Shown here: piece after piece, positions 1-6,514 of the stretch
Layout of the letters: every line of letters begins with the position of its first letter
How positions within the stretch are numbered: the first letter of the stretch is position 1
DNA from: Aerococcaceae bacterium DSM 111020
GTDB taxonomy: Bacteria > Bacillota > Bacilli > Lactobacillales > Aerococcaceae
DNA length: 64,000 nucleotides
Assembly (NCBI GenBank): GCA_015863185.1
Contig: JACBXP010000007.1
Span: 1 to 64,000 of the forward strand
Direction of reading: 5' to 3'
The notes under the pieces: model-generated
Databases searched by the model: none
What the model saw: the letters and a program-made list of their open reading frames with translations, nothing else
Told to the model about the DNA's origin: nothing
Position numbers and translations under genes: made by a program

Positions 1-8
1 TGAGTCAT
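1..8 (-). CDS. Possible 5' end of a minus-strand gene cut by the window edge
   Basis: On the minus strand an ATG lies at 8-6, preceded by a purine-rich AGGTAGGAAA stretch that could be a ribosome binding site. Only two codons and part of a third fall inside the window, so no function can be assigned. The call rests only on the start codon and spacing and could be chance. Confidence 0.25.
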
Positions 9-76
9 GACATTTCCTACCTTTCATTTTGTTTAGACACTTATATGATAACGGAAATGCATGACTTTTTGTATGC

Positions 77-110
77 ACAAAAATAGTGCTGATGATTTCT
101 CATCAACACT
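77..110 (-). terminator. Intrinsic terminator after the macrodomain gene
   Basis: An 11-bp stem (85-95 with 100-110, one mismatch) and a 4-nt loop is followed on the minus strand by TTTTTGTG. It sits about 100 bp downstream of the macrodomain stop codon. The interval 111-210 holds no ORF that I can support. Confidence 0.7.
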
Positions 111-210
111 AAAAATTATAGAACCAAATTATTCTGACTAAGTATAAATGGCCTTGGGTACATTTAAACATTAGTTCAGAAAGCATGGCATCCTTGTATT
201 CGACTGTTAT

Positions 211-723
211 TTATTTGTATAATTCCAGTTGTTTATCATATGCTTGATAGGTTTGTTCATCATACAATACCCATATAATGTCCTCAAACGCATCAGGATA
301 TGCTTCAATGTAATCATGAGCTGTTTCAATTGCGATGTTAGCGGCTAAATCAACTGGGTAAGAATATACTCCTGTTGAAATAGATGGAAAAGCGATTCGT
401 CGCAGATGATTTTTTCGTGCTAGTTCTAATGAGTTGCGGTAAGCATTTGCTAAGAATTTCGCTTCATTTTCTTTTCCACCACGCCAAATAGGACCAACTG
501 TATGAATAACATAATCAACAGGTAATTCATAACCTTTTGTTATTTTAGCTTCTCCCGGTGCACAGCCATTTAACTGACGACATTCTTCTAAGAGTTTAGG
601 GCCCGCGGCACGATGAATCGCACCATCAACACCTCCACCTCCTAATAGAGATTGATTTGCTGCGTTAACAATCGCGTCAACATTACTAATTTTCGTAATA
701 TCTCCTTGTATCAAATGGATCAT
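211..723 (-). CDS. Macrodomain protein, O-acetyl-ADP-ribose deacetylase type
   Basis: The 170-residue product is a stand-alone macrodomain, the usual length of the YmdB/TTE class. These proteins bind ADP-ribose and remove acetyl groups from O-acetyl-ADP-ribose, or mono-ADP-ribose from proteins. Visible signatures are LIQGDIT at the N terminus, VNAAN, the glycine loop GGGGVDGAIH, the HTVGPIW strand and the ISTGVYSYP phosphate loop. The longer reading frame begins at a GTG at 732 that abuts AAGGA; ATG 723 is properly spaced from AAGGAGTGA and gives the family-typical MIHLIQGDIT, so it is preferred. The gene stands alone with its own terminator; no sirtuin or lipoate-ligase partner is adjacent. 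The family call is firm; substrate is inferred. Confidence 0.92.
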   Translation of the reverse strand: MIHLIQGDITKISNVDAIVNAANQSLLGGGGVDGAIHRAAGPKLLEECRQLNGCAPGEAKITKGYELPVDYVIHTVGPIWRGGKENEAKFLANAYRNSLELARKNHLRRIAFPSISTGVYSYPVDLAANIAIETAHDYIEAYPDAFEDIIWVLYDEQTYQAYDKQLELYK

Positions 724-804
724 TGTAATCACTCCTTATTATTTACAAGAGAAATATTTTTCCCTTATACTGATGATAGTTGAGATATGAAAGGAGGGCA
801 AATA

Positions 805-1239
805 ATGTGGACAGTAAAAACTTTTAGTGAATTATCGACACTTGAACTCTTTCACATTTATCGGTTAAGAAATGAAGTATTTATCGTTGAACAAGAATGT
901 GTTTATCAAGATATTGATGACATTGATTTGAAAGCAACGCATCTGATGATTTGGCAAGCAAATCAATTAATCGCCTATTGCCGTATATACAATGACGAGG
1001 TCTATCATATTGGTCGGGTGATTGTTGAGCGAACACATCGAAATAAACAATTAGGACGTCAATTATTAACCGAAGCACTTCGGATTATATCCCAAGAAAA
1101 TACCGAAACAGTCATTCAGATTTCTGCACAGGCTCATTTAGAGCATTTCTATGAATCTGTAGGATTTCAACGAATTTCTGATGTATATTTAGAGGACGAC
1201 ATTCCACATATTTTAATGGTGAAAAATAAAGACACTTAG
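805..1239 (+). CDS. GNAT acetyltransferase, ElaA family
   Basis: This 144-residue protein matches the ElaA branch of the GNAT superfamily (N-acetyltransferases using acetyl-CoA). The N-terminal block RLRNEVFIVEQECVYQDID is the ElaA hallmark. The central GRVIVERTHRNKQLGRQLL contains the acetyl-CoA pyrophosphate-binding R/QxxGxG/A-like loop, and the C-terminal FYESVGF is the usual GNAT beta-bulge region. The frame can start at ATG 787, but that codon is immediately followed by the ribosome binding site AAAGGAGGG, so the start is ATG 805. The biological substrate of ElaA proteins is not established. It is a monocistronic gene ending in a terminator that overlaps its stop. Confidence 0.9.
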   Translation: MWTVKTFSELSTLELFHIYRLRNEVFIVEQECVYQDIDDIDLKATHLMIWQANQLIAYCRIYNDEVYHIGRVIVERTHRNKQLGRQLLTEALRIISQENTETVIQISAQAHLEHFYESVGFQRISDVYLEDDIPHILMVKNKDT

Positions 1240-1265
1240 CATGAATAATGCCTAGTGTCTTATTT
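1230..1265 (+). terminator. Intrinsic terminator after the ElaA-like gene
   Basis: Inverted repeat 1230-1241 with 1249-1260 (AGACACT...AGTGTCT), followed by TATTT. The left arm overlaps the stop codon of the acetyltransferase gene. Confidence 0.75.
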
Positions 1266-1292
1266 AATGAGTACAAATTCAGGATGATATCA

Positions 1293-2438
1293 TTATTGAT
1301 TTAAAAAATTCAATGCGATATCTTTATTAATTTCAATCATATCGTAGAAATCTTGAACTTTAACATATTCATTCGGTTGGTGTGCCATAGACATTTCACC
1401 CGGGCCAATAATAATGATTGGATAGTCACCGGCTTTAGTAAATTGCGAGGCATCTGTCCCTCCAGAGAAAGCGAAGAATTCAATCGGATGATTATTATTT
1501 GTGAGCGAATCCTTAGCAGCTTGAACTAATGATGATTCTTTATCCGTTGATAATGCTTTGACATCAGCTTCTACTGAGATGTCATACTGAAATCCGGGAA
1601 CACTGTCTTTCAAACGATCGAGAATATCTTTTGCTTGATTGAATAACGCGTCAGTGTCTTGGCCACCGATTGTCCGGATATCGAAGAGAGCATTGGCATT
1701 GTCAGGCACAACATTATTCCCATTGCCACCATTGATATAATTTAGTGACATCGTTGAAGGCCCAACGACTGGATCAGTTACATCGATATCTAATTGTTCT
1801 TGAATGGCTTGAATCGCTAGAACTAAATGATCAATAGCATTGATTCCTTTGTCTGGTGTTGAAGAATGGGCTGTCTGGCCGAATGTTTTAACGCGTAACC
1901 AGAATACTCCTTTATGAGCAGTGGTTATTTGTAAATCGGTTGGTTCACCAATCACTAAAGCGTCGAGGTCATCAGCATAACCTGCTTCTGTCAATTCTCC
2001 GGCTCCTAATAAGCCTAGTTCTTCAGCTGCTGAAATGAGTAATTTAATTTCGCCATTAAAAGTCGCATTCTCTTCAGCAATACGAACAGCAGCCGCAACT
2101 TGTGCAACTAATCCCGCCTTCATATCCGCAGTTCCGCGTCCATATAATTTGCCATCTCTTTCGGTACCGGTAAATGGATCGCTATCCCATTGTATTTCTC
2201 CTACCGGAACAACATCGGTATGCCCTGAAAAGCCGAAAACTTTACCTGGTTTTGTTCCTTTGAGAGTGGCAACTAATTGTGTTCGCGTAGGGTCCTCCGC
2301 GAAGATAACTTGTTCACATTCATAACCTGCTTCTTTAAGAGGTTGTTCAAGTAGATCGACCACTTCTTTTTCTTTACCATCGACCGATTGTACAGCAATA
2401 ATATCCTTAAGTAATTGTAGTGCTTTTTCATTATTCAT
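1293..2438 (-). CDS. M20 metallopeptidase, ArgE/DapE family
   Basis: A 381-residue M20 zinc hydrolase of the ArgE/DapE/carboxypeptidase G2 type. These enzymes cleave amide bonds of N-acyl amino acids or dipeptides in the cytoplasm. Metal and catalytic residues are visible: His73 in SGHTDVV, Asp105 in GTADMKAG, the Glu139-Glu140 pair in AAEELG, Glu165 in IGEPTD and a C-terminal His353 in MAHQPNEYV. The dimerisation/lid insert (about 180-290) is present, so the protein is full length. The start has AAAGGAAA upstream. It lies 22 bp behind a permease gene, so the two form an operon; the permease probably supplies the substrate. ArgE or DapE in the biosynthetic sense is unlikely because no arginine or lysine genes adjoin. 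Confidence 0.9.
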   Translation of the reverse strand: MNNEKALQLLKDIIAVQSVDGKEKEVVDLLEQPLKEAGYECEQVIFAEDPTRTQLVATLKGTKPGKVFGFSGHTDVVPVGEIQWDSDPFTGTERDGKLYGRGTADMKAGLVAQVAAAVRIAEENATFNGEIKLLISAAEELGLLGAGELTEAGYADDLDALVIGEPTDLQITTAHKGVFWLRVKTFGQTAHSSTPDKGINAIDHLVLAIQAIQEQLDIDVTDPVVGPSTMSLNYINGGNGNNVVPDNANALFDIRTIGGQDTDALFNQAKDILDRLKDSVPGFQYDISVEADVKALSTDKESSLVQAAKDSLTNNNHPIEFFAFSGGTDASQFTKAGDYPIIIIGPGEMSMAHQPNEYVKVQDFYDMIEINKDIALNFLNQ

Positions 2439-2460
2439 TGATTTATTTCCTTTCCTTTAT

Positions 2461-3639
2461 TTATAAATTCACTAAGATAGGGGCAAGTATTCCCGCTAAG
2501 ACAACTGAAGCGATGGAAACGGTAATGAATCCAGCAACAATCATCTTCGGTTGAATAACTGATAGTATCCGTTGTTGTTCCTCTTCGTTATCACTCGCTG
2601 CTTGGGCGACCTCATTGGATACGATATAGGTGCCAGGGAAGCCGAATAAAGCTGAGACACCGATAGCAATGGCCATCCAAGGAGATTCTTTTAATAAGCG
2701 ACCGACAATTGCTGACATGATAATGATTCCAATTGCTCCAAGAATTAAAGTAGTCGCTAAAACTGGAAGTAATTCTAATAAAATTTCAGGTGTGGCTTGT
2801 GAAAGTGACGAAATAATGACCACAGTTAAAGCAGCCATAGATATACCATAAGAATTCGATAAATTTAAAGGTTTCGATTCTAAAAAACCAATTTGATGTG
2901 CTGCAACACCAAATAGTAGAGCAAGTATATTTTTGTCTAGTAAATTAAACCCAACCAATGATTGAATCATTTCTGATACAAAAACAGCGGCAACAGCAAC
3001 CAAAGCAGCCTTCGCTAAATAATAATCCATCGAGCGATATTTTTTGGGAACGGTAAAGCGAACATCAGAATCGTCTGCTTGATTTGATTCTTGATTCTTA
3101 AATGTTTCTTTCAATCCAAGAATTCGTTTCGCTTCTTTCGTTAATGCAAATGAAGCGACAGGATAACCAATAAATCCTTGTACGACAACAATCAAAGAAG
3201 CGAGCAAACTAAGTTCTGGCCTTCTAATCTCTGCAGCGGCTTCTCCCATTTGAATACCAGCAATAACCCCTCCAGCAATGGGAGCAGATGCAACAAATGC
3301 TTCAGCCGTTCCAACAATGGAAGAACCAATGCCAATGACGGCAATTACAATACCAATAATTGCGCCAAGAGCAATTAATACAGTTCGCCATTGTTCCTTT
3401 AATTGTTGAATATTCATCATCGTACCAATATGAACGAGAAGAATCGGAATCATCATTGAACCAAAAGCAAGCAATGTTGAGTCTTCAAAGATAGTTGTTG
3501 GTAACCCCATCCAGAAAGCTACTAAGAAGATTGCTGAGATGGTAAATAAACTAGAAACAAGTGACTTTGTTCTGACAGATACCCAATCTCCAATAACAAA
3601 AACGACAAAAATAAAAGCAAAAGCATAAATGGGTTGCAT
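2461..3639 (-). CDS. Uncharacterised multi-pass permease paired with an M20 peptidase
   Basis: A 392-residue integral membrane protein with roughly ten to eleven hydrophobic segments and no signal peptide. There is a hydrophilic loop around residues 175-200, rich in Asp, Glu and Lys. Repeated small-residue motifs such as APIAGGVIAG and LFGFPGTYIVSNE resemble the re-entrant or discontinuous helices of secondary transporters, but I cannot place it in a named family. The ribosome binding site is GAAAGGAGC. It is first in an operon with the M20 peptidase at 1293-2438. Inference: it imports the peptide or N-acyl amino acid that the peptidase hydrolyses. Two inverted repeats upstream are possible operator sites. 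Confidence 0.8.
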   Translation of the reverse strand: MQPIYAFAFIFVVFVIGDWVSVRTKSLVSSLFTISAIFLVAFWMGLPTTIFEDSTLLAFGSMMIPILLVHIGTMMNIQQLKEQWRTVLIALGAIIGIVIAVIGIGSSIVGTAEAFVASAPIAGGVIAGIQMGEAAAEIRRPELSLLASLIVVVQGFIGYPVASFALTKEAKRILGLKETFKNQESNQADDSDVRFTVPKKYRSMDYYLAKAALVAVAAVFVSEMIQSLVGFNLLDKNILALLFGVAAHQIGFLESKPLNLSNSYGISMAALTVVIISSLSQATPEILLELLPVLATTLILGAIGIIIMSAIVGRLLKESPWMAIAIGVSALFGFPGTYIVSNEVAQAASDNEEEQQRILSVIQPKMIVAGFITVSIASVVLAGILAPILVNL

Positions 3640-3686
3640 AGATTGCTCCTTTCAAATAATTTCTCTATGATATTCTGATAAAGAAT

Positions 3687-3747
3687 CAATAATATTAGAA
3701 ATATAAACTCATTAAAATCTAATATTATTGTTATGATATTATCATAA
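3687..3747. promoter_or_regulatory. Adjacent inverted repeats upstream of the permease-M20 operon
   Basis: A perfect 13-bp inverted repeat (CAATAATATTAGA at 3687-3699, complement at 3718-3730) is followed at once by a second palindrome, TTATGAT-ATT-ATCATAA, at 3731-3747. They lie 50-110 bp upstream of the minus-strand permease start. No T-run adjoins, so they are more likely operator sites or mRNA leader structure than terminators. The rest of the 3640-3942 intergenic region holds no supported gene. Confidence 0.45.
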
Positions 3748-3909
3748 TCACTATTTATTGCTAGTGTTTTATCGCTTTGTAATGTAAATGTAATCGAAAG
3801 CATTTTCATCAATGGATAGAATAATTTCTTGTGGTGCCTCTCATTAAATATAAACAGAAGCAGGTTATTTAAAAAGTAATCAGTCTCTATTAAGAAATCG
3901 ATACGAATT

Positions 3910-3920
3910 TATAATATAAT
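3910..3920 (+). promoter_or_regulatory. -10 region for the leader ORF and zinc-ribbon gene
   Basis: Two overlapping TATAAT hexamers (3910-3915 and 3915-3920) lie about 23 bp before a strong ribosome binding site. No good -35 box is visible at 17 bp, so the promoter is only moderately supported. Confidence 0.45.
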
Positions 3921-3942
3921 GGTGTAGAGAAGGAAGGAGTAG

Positions 3943-3990
3943 ATGAAAGTGAAAGAGGGAGACATTTGCAATTTAAAAATCCTAATTTAA
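3943..3990 (+). CDS. 15-codon leader ORF overlapping the zinc-ribbon gene start
   Basis: ATG at 3943 follows a very strong ribosome binding site (AAGGAAGGAG) and opens a 15-codon frame (MKVKEGDICNLKILI) that ends in TAA at 3988-3990. It runs through the TTG start of the next gene (3966) in another frame. The peptide has no recognisable function; its likely role is translational coupling or control of the downstream gene. The alternative is that it is a chance ORF and the ribosome binding site serves the TTG start indirectly. Confidence 0.35.
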   Translation: MKVKEGDICNLKILI

Positions 3991-4253
3991 AAAAGAAAAA
4001 CAAATTATATCCATTAGAAGTATCTTGTGCACACTGTAAAACACCTGCCGCCATTTATTTAAAAGGGGGTAATGGTGGATTAATTAAAATGCAATTGCAT
4101 CGCATACAAGAGGCTGAAGTGAATATATTTAAATTAGAAGGTGCCTGGCATTGCCATGTTTGTGATGCACAATTAGCTAATTTATCAGATTATCGTGGTA
4201 AACCTACTTATTGGGTAATACGAGGTCAAATTAATACCAAAAAATTAAAATAG
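3966..4253 (+). CDS. Small zinc-ribbon protein of unknown function
   Basis: A 95-residue basic protein with two CxxC knuckles, CAHC near residue 20 and CHVC near residue 63, the arrangement of a zinc ribbon. The segment between them (GGLIKMQLHRIQEAE) is conserved-looking and basic. I do not recognise a named family. The only start that keeps the first CxxC is TTG at 3966, preceded by AGAGGGAG; the next in-frame Met would remove it. The start is embedded in a short leader ORF with a stronger ribosome binding site, which suggests coupled translation. The gene is followed by a terminator. Function is unknown; an RNA- or protein-binding role is only a guess from the fold. Confidence 0.7.
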   Translation: MQFKNPNLKKKNKLYPLEVSCAHCKTPAAIYLKGGNGGLIKMQLHRIQEAEVNIFKLEGAWHCHVCDAQLANLSDYRGKPTYWVIRGQINTKKLK

Positions 4254-4265
4254 ATACCAAAATAT

Positions 4266-4320
4266 AAACCACTACTGGTCAATTGATATTGCCAATAGTG
4301 GTTTTGTTGTATTTTATTTT
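4266..4320. terminator. Terminator between convergent genes
   Basis: Stem 4266-4278 with 4292-4304 (AAACCACTA...TAGTGGTTT, one mismatch) followed on the plus strand by a T-rich tract. It ends the zinc-ribbon transcript and may also serve the convergent minus-strand operon. Confidence 0.75.
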
Positions 4321-4613
4321 TGATTTCTTGGATGGTCAGGGTGGTGTGGATCATGAGATTTCTTATGATCAGAGTCTAAAGATATTTCATTTTCATTGAA
4401 ATCTTGTTCCATAGGATCGACCTGTGGTTTAAGGTCCCGATTAGCATCATCATTTGCTTGTTGATTATCTTGTGTGATAGAGTCTGTGAAGTCTTTGGTA
4501 AAATCATTAGGTAAACCATTCACTTTTTCTTCTTTGCCCGCTAATCTACCTCGAGCATGGGCAGGATCATGGGGATCATTCTTATAACCATGATGTTTAT
4601 TTTCTTCTGTCAT
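4314..4613 (-). CDS. Small hydrophilic His/Asp-rich protein, unknown function
   Basis: A 99-residue, highly charged protein with no signal peptide or membrane segment. His occurs in clusters at both ends: KHH and DPHDPAH near the N terminus, and HDPHHPDHP close to the C terminus. The longer frame to 4640 would overlap the preceding gene; ATG 4613 is spaced well from GGAGG and gives a 12-bp gap, so it is preferred. It is the last gene of the alkaline phosphatase cluster. His clusters suggest metal (zinc or nickel) binding, but this is inference from composition only. I do not recognise a family. Confidence 0.6.
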   Translation of the reverse strand: MTEENKHHGYKNDPHDPAHARGRLAGKEEKVNGLPNDFTKDFTDSITQDNQQANDDANRDLKPQVDPMEQDFNENEISLDSDHKKSHDPHHPDHPRNQK

Positions 4614-4624
4614 ACAATTTCCTC

Positions 4625-5746
4625 CTAATTGGTTAGCCATTTTTCGGCAGTATATTGCCCATCAATAAATTCGACATTCTCAGCAACATATAAATTACTT
4701 CCATCATAAGTATATAATATAGAATCATTAATTATCAAAGCATATGAATGGTCAGTGTTTAAATCTTGTTTCACTTTATCAGGTGAGATAAGTTCAAAAG
4801 TGGTTTCTTTGGGGAATCGTTTATTTGTTTGTAAATGAAGTGCTTGGATAAACTGGACAAATTCATTCGCATTCTGAAAGTCCATTTTGAAATCATTATG
4901 TTCAACTAAATAATGATCAAAACTATGTTGCAATAATTCATAGGTTGTCTGTTCGGTTAAGAATGCATCTTCACTAGGTAAAGATTCTACTTTTTCTAAC
5001 GTAACGACTAAATCTTCACCATCTTCATCCCCAATAAGATGATTCACATCGATAACAACTTCATTGTCTATTAAATATAGACCTATATTTTGATAGACGC
5101 GTGCATGTGTTAAATTCTCACGTAAATCATAGGCCATGGTGTGATAAGGGTAAAGTGTATCGCTTTTGCCTTCTGAATTGATGAGAACCACAGGGGAAAG
5201 TGTCTCACGTATAAGCCCAGCATATAATTCTTCTTGATTGTTTTCTTGAATGCCAGCTGTTAATAATACTAAATCTTGATACGGTGCTGGCATAGACTGA
5301 ATGGTATTATTTTGATCAACATAAAAACGAAGGCCATTATTTTCATCCATTGGTTCAAAGTAATAAGCAAGATTTAATAAACCATCAGGTTGAATGGTTA
5401 CATTCAAGAGAAGATCTGCAGAGTGGTTGGGGAGGGTGATGCGTCCTTGATAATCCCCGGCATATTGTTTAGCCTGTGACGGCACTTGATAAATTGAATC
5501 ATCGGGATTTAGTATTTCTTTGGGAATAAAGTTGGCGGTAATGCTATGGCCACTATGATGATCATCAACAACCGTTTGGACAGATTGAATCACATTATGT
5601 GTTTCGTCATGAGATGTTTCATTTATTTGTGATGAATGGGCAGTGGATGAGTCAGTTGATGATGCATGTGCGCTGATAGGAATCTGAATAAGATTGAGTG
5701 TCAAACTTAATACAATTGCGGAGATAAGGGATTGAGATAGAGACAT
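4625..5746 (-). CDS. Secreted protein of unknown function, His/Ser-rich N terminus
   Basis: A 373-residue exported protein. Residues 1-28 form a signal peptide ending in a signal peptidase I-like site (ISAHA); there is no lipobox. Residues 29-70 are a disordered Ser/Thr/His segment with HDETHN and DDHHSGHS. The rest (about 80-373) is a soluble, acidic, probably beta-rich domain with repeated YxG and LY motifs; it contains DYQGRITLP and resembles no family I can name. It starts 20 bp after the preceding His-rich secreted gene, with which it forms an operon. The shared His clusters and the position behind alkaline phosphatase suggest an extracellular metal- or phosphate-related role, unproven. 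Confidence 0.75.
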   Translation of the reverse strand: MSLSQSLISAIVLSLTLNLIQIPISAHASSTDSSTAHSSQINETSHDETHNVIQSVQTVVDDHHSGHSITANFIPKEILNPDDSIYQVPSQAKQYAGDYQGRITLPNHSADLLLNVTIQPDGLLNLAYYFEPMDENNGLRFYVDQNNTIQSMPAPYQDLVLLTAGIQENNQEELYAGLIRETLSPVVLINSEGKSDTLYPYHTMAYDLRENLTHARVYQNIGLYLIDNEVVIDVNHLIGDEDGEDLVVTLEKVESLPSEDAFLTEQTTYELLQHSFDHYLVEHNDFKMDFQNANEFVQFIQALHLQTNKRFPKETTFELISPDKVKQDLNTDHSYALIINDSILYTYDGSNLYVAENVEFIDGQYTAEKWLTN

Positions 5747-5766
5747 TTGATACCTGCTTTCTGTAA

Positions 5767-6435
5767 TTAATTAGGTTTTACGCCGTCAATGTATTGATAC
5801 TGAGTACCTTGAGTGTCAATTAAATCCGTGCCTTCAACGTTTAGTTGAAATAGGTCATTGCCAAACAATGAAATTGACCATTTATTATCTGAATGTGTTA
5901 CCGTAGGTTTAGCGATGATAAAATAACTAAATCCTTCTTTCTCAGTGTAATATATTCCGGGGATAGAATGATTAATCAATTCAATAATATCGGACTGGGA
6001 CATCTCGGGTGTAATTTGGTCAGTAATTTCTTGATAGATACTAGCTAAATCATAAGGTAAATCATTTTCTTCAAGATACACTCCACGAACTTGTGGTGTG
6101 TAGTTTTCTAGATCAGGATGAGGAAATGAATTGAGTTCAAATAGATATTCAATGAAACGCTGATCCGGAACAGATTCATGGGACGATGCATCATCATGAG
6201 AATGATCATGATGATGATAGCTATCCCCATGCCTATAACGACTTTCGTCATTAATATAAATACGTAATTGATTATTTTCGAATAATAAACCTTCGAGGCC
6301 ATGGTCTTCTGGGGCAAGATAGTATCCCGAGAAAGGCAAGTCATCGATCGATAAATTATCTTCAGCTTGGACGGAAATTGGGGATATTCCTAAAAATAAA
6401 TATACATTAAGAATAAAGCAACAGATTTTTTTCAT
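5767..6435 (-). CDS. Secreted His-rich protein, possible metal binder
   Basis: A 222-residue exported protein. The long frame opens at 6687, but most of that extension overlaps the alkaline phosphatase gene; ATG 6435 has GAAAGGAAA upstream and begins a clean signal peptide (MKKICCFILN to VQAED), so it is the start. Residues about 65-82 hold YRHGDSYHHHDHSHDD, a dense His/Asp cluster reminiscent of the HxxHxH motifs of streptococcal histidine-triad proteins, although the flanking sequence does not match that family clearly. The remainder is a soluble domain of unknown type. It follows alkaline phosphatase across a terminator and precedes a second His-containing secreted protein by 20 bp. A zinc-capture role is plausible but inferred. 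Confidence 0.72.
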   Translation of the reverse strand: MKKICCFILNVYLFLGISPISVQAEDNLSIDDLPFSGYYLAPEDHGLEGLLFENNQLRIYINDESRYRHGDSYHHHDHSHDDASSHESVPDQRFIEYLFELNSFPHPDLENYTPQVRGVYLEENDLPYDLASIYQEITDQITPEMSQSDIIELINHSIPGIYYTEKEGFSYFIIAKPTVTHSDNKWSISLFGNDLFQLNVEGTDLIDTQGTQYQYIDGVKPN

Positions 6436-6450
6436 AATATTTCCTTTCAA

Positions 6451-6491
6451 ATAAAAATAGTGCAACATTAATAGATGATTAATGCTGCACT
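6451..6491 (-). terminator. Intrinsic terminator between alkaline phosphatase and the His-rich genes
   Basis: A 14-bp stem (6459-6472 with 6478-6491, one mismatch) is followed on the minus strand by ATTTTTAT. With only about 80 bp between the genes and no obvious second promoter, the downstream genes are probably transcribed by read-through. Confidence 0.8.
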
Positions 6492-6514
6492 GTGGTTTGG
6501 ATATTATATGAAGA

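Noticed and set aside
2035-2325. 96-codon plus-strand frame with Ser/Pro/Cys
   Set aside because: Antisense of the first M20 peptidase gene; no start signals.
1293-2438. Biosynthetic ArgE or DapE
   Set aside because: Sequence alone does not separate these from other M20 enzymes, and the adjacent permease with no arg or dap genes argues against biosynthesis.
3522-3812. Hydrophobic 96-codon minus-strand frame
   Set aside because: It overlaps the permease start in another frame, lacks a ribosome binding site and is explained by AT-rich upstream DNA.
6108-6344. 78-codon minus-strand frame with Met/Ile/His run
   Set aside because: Shadow frame of the His-rich secreted protein; the run mirrors its His cluster codons.
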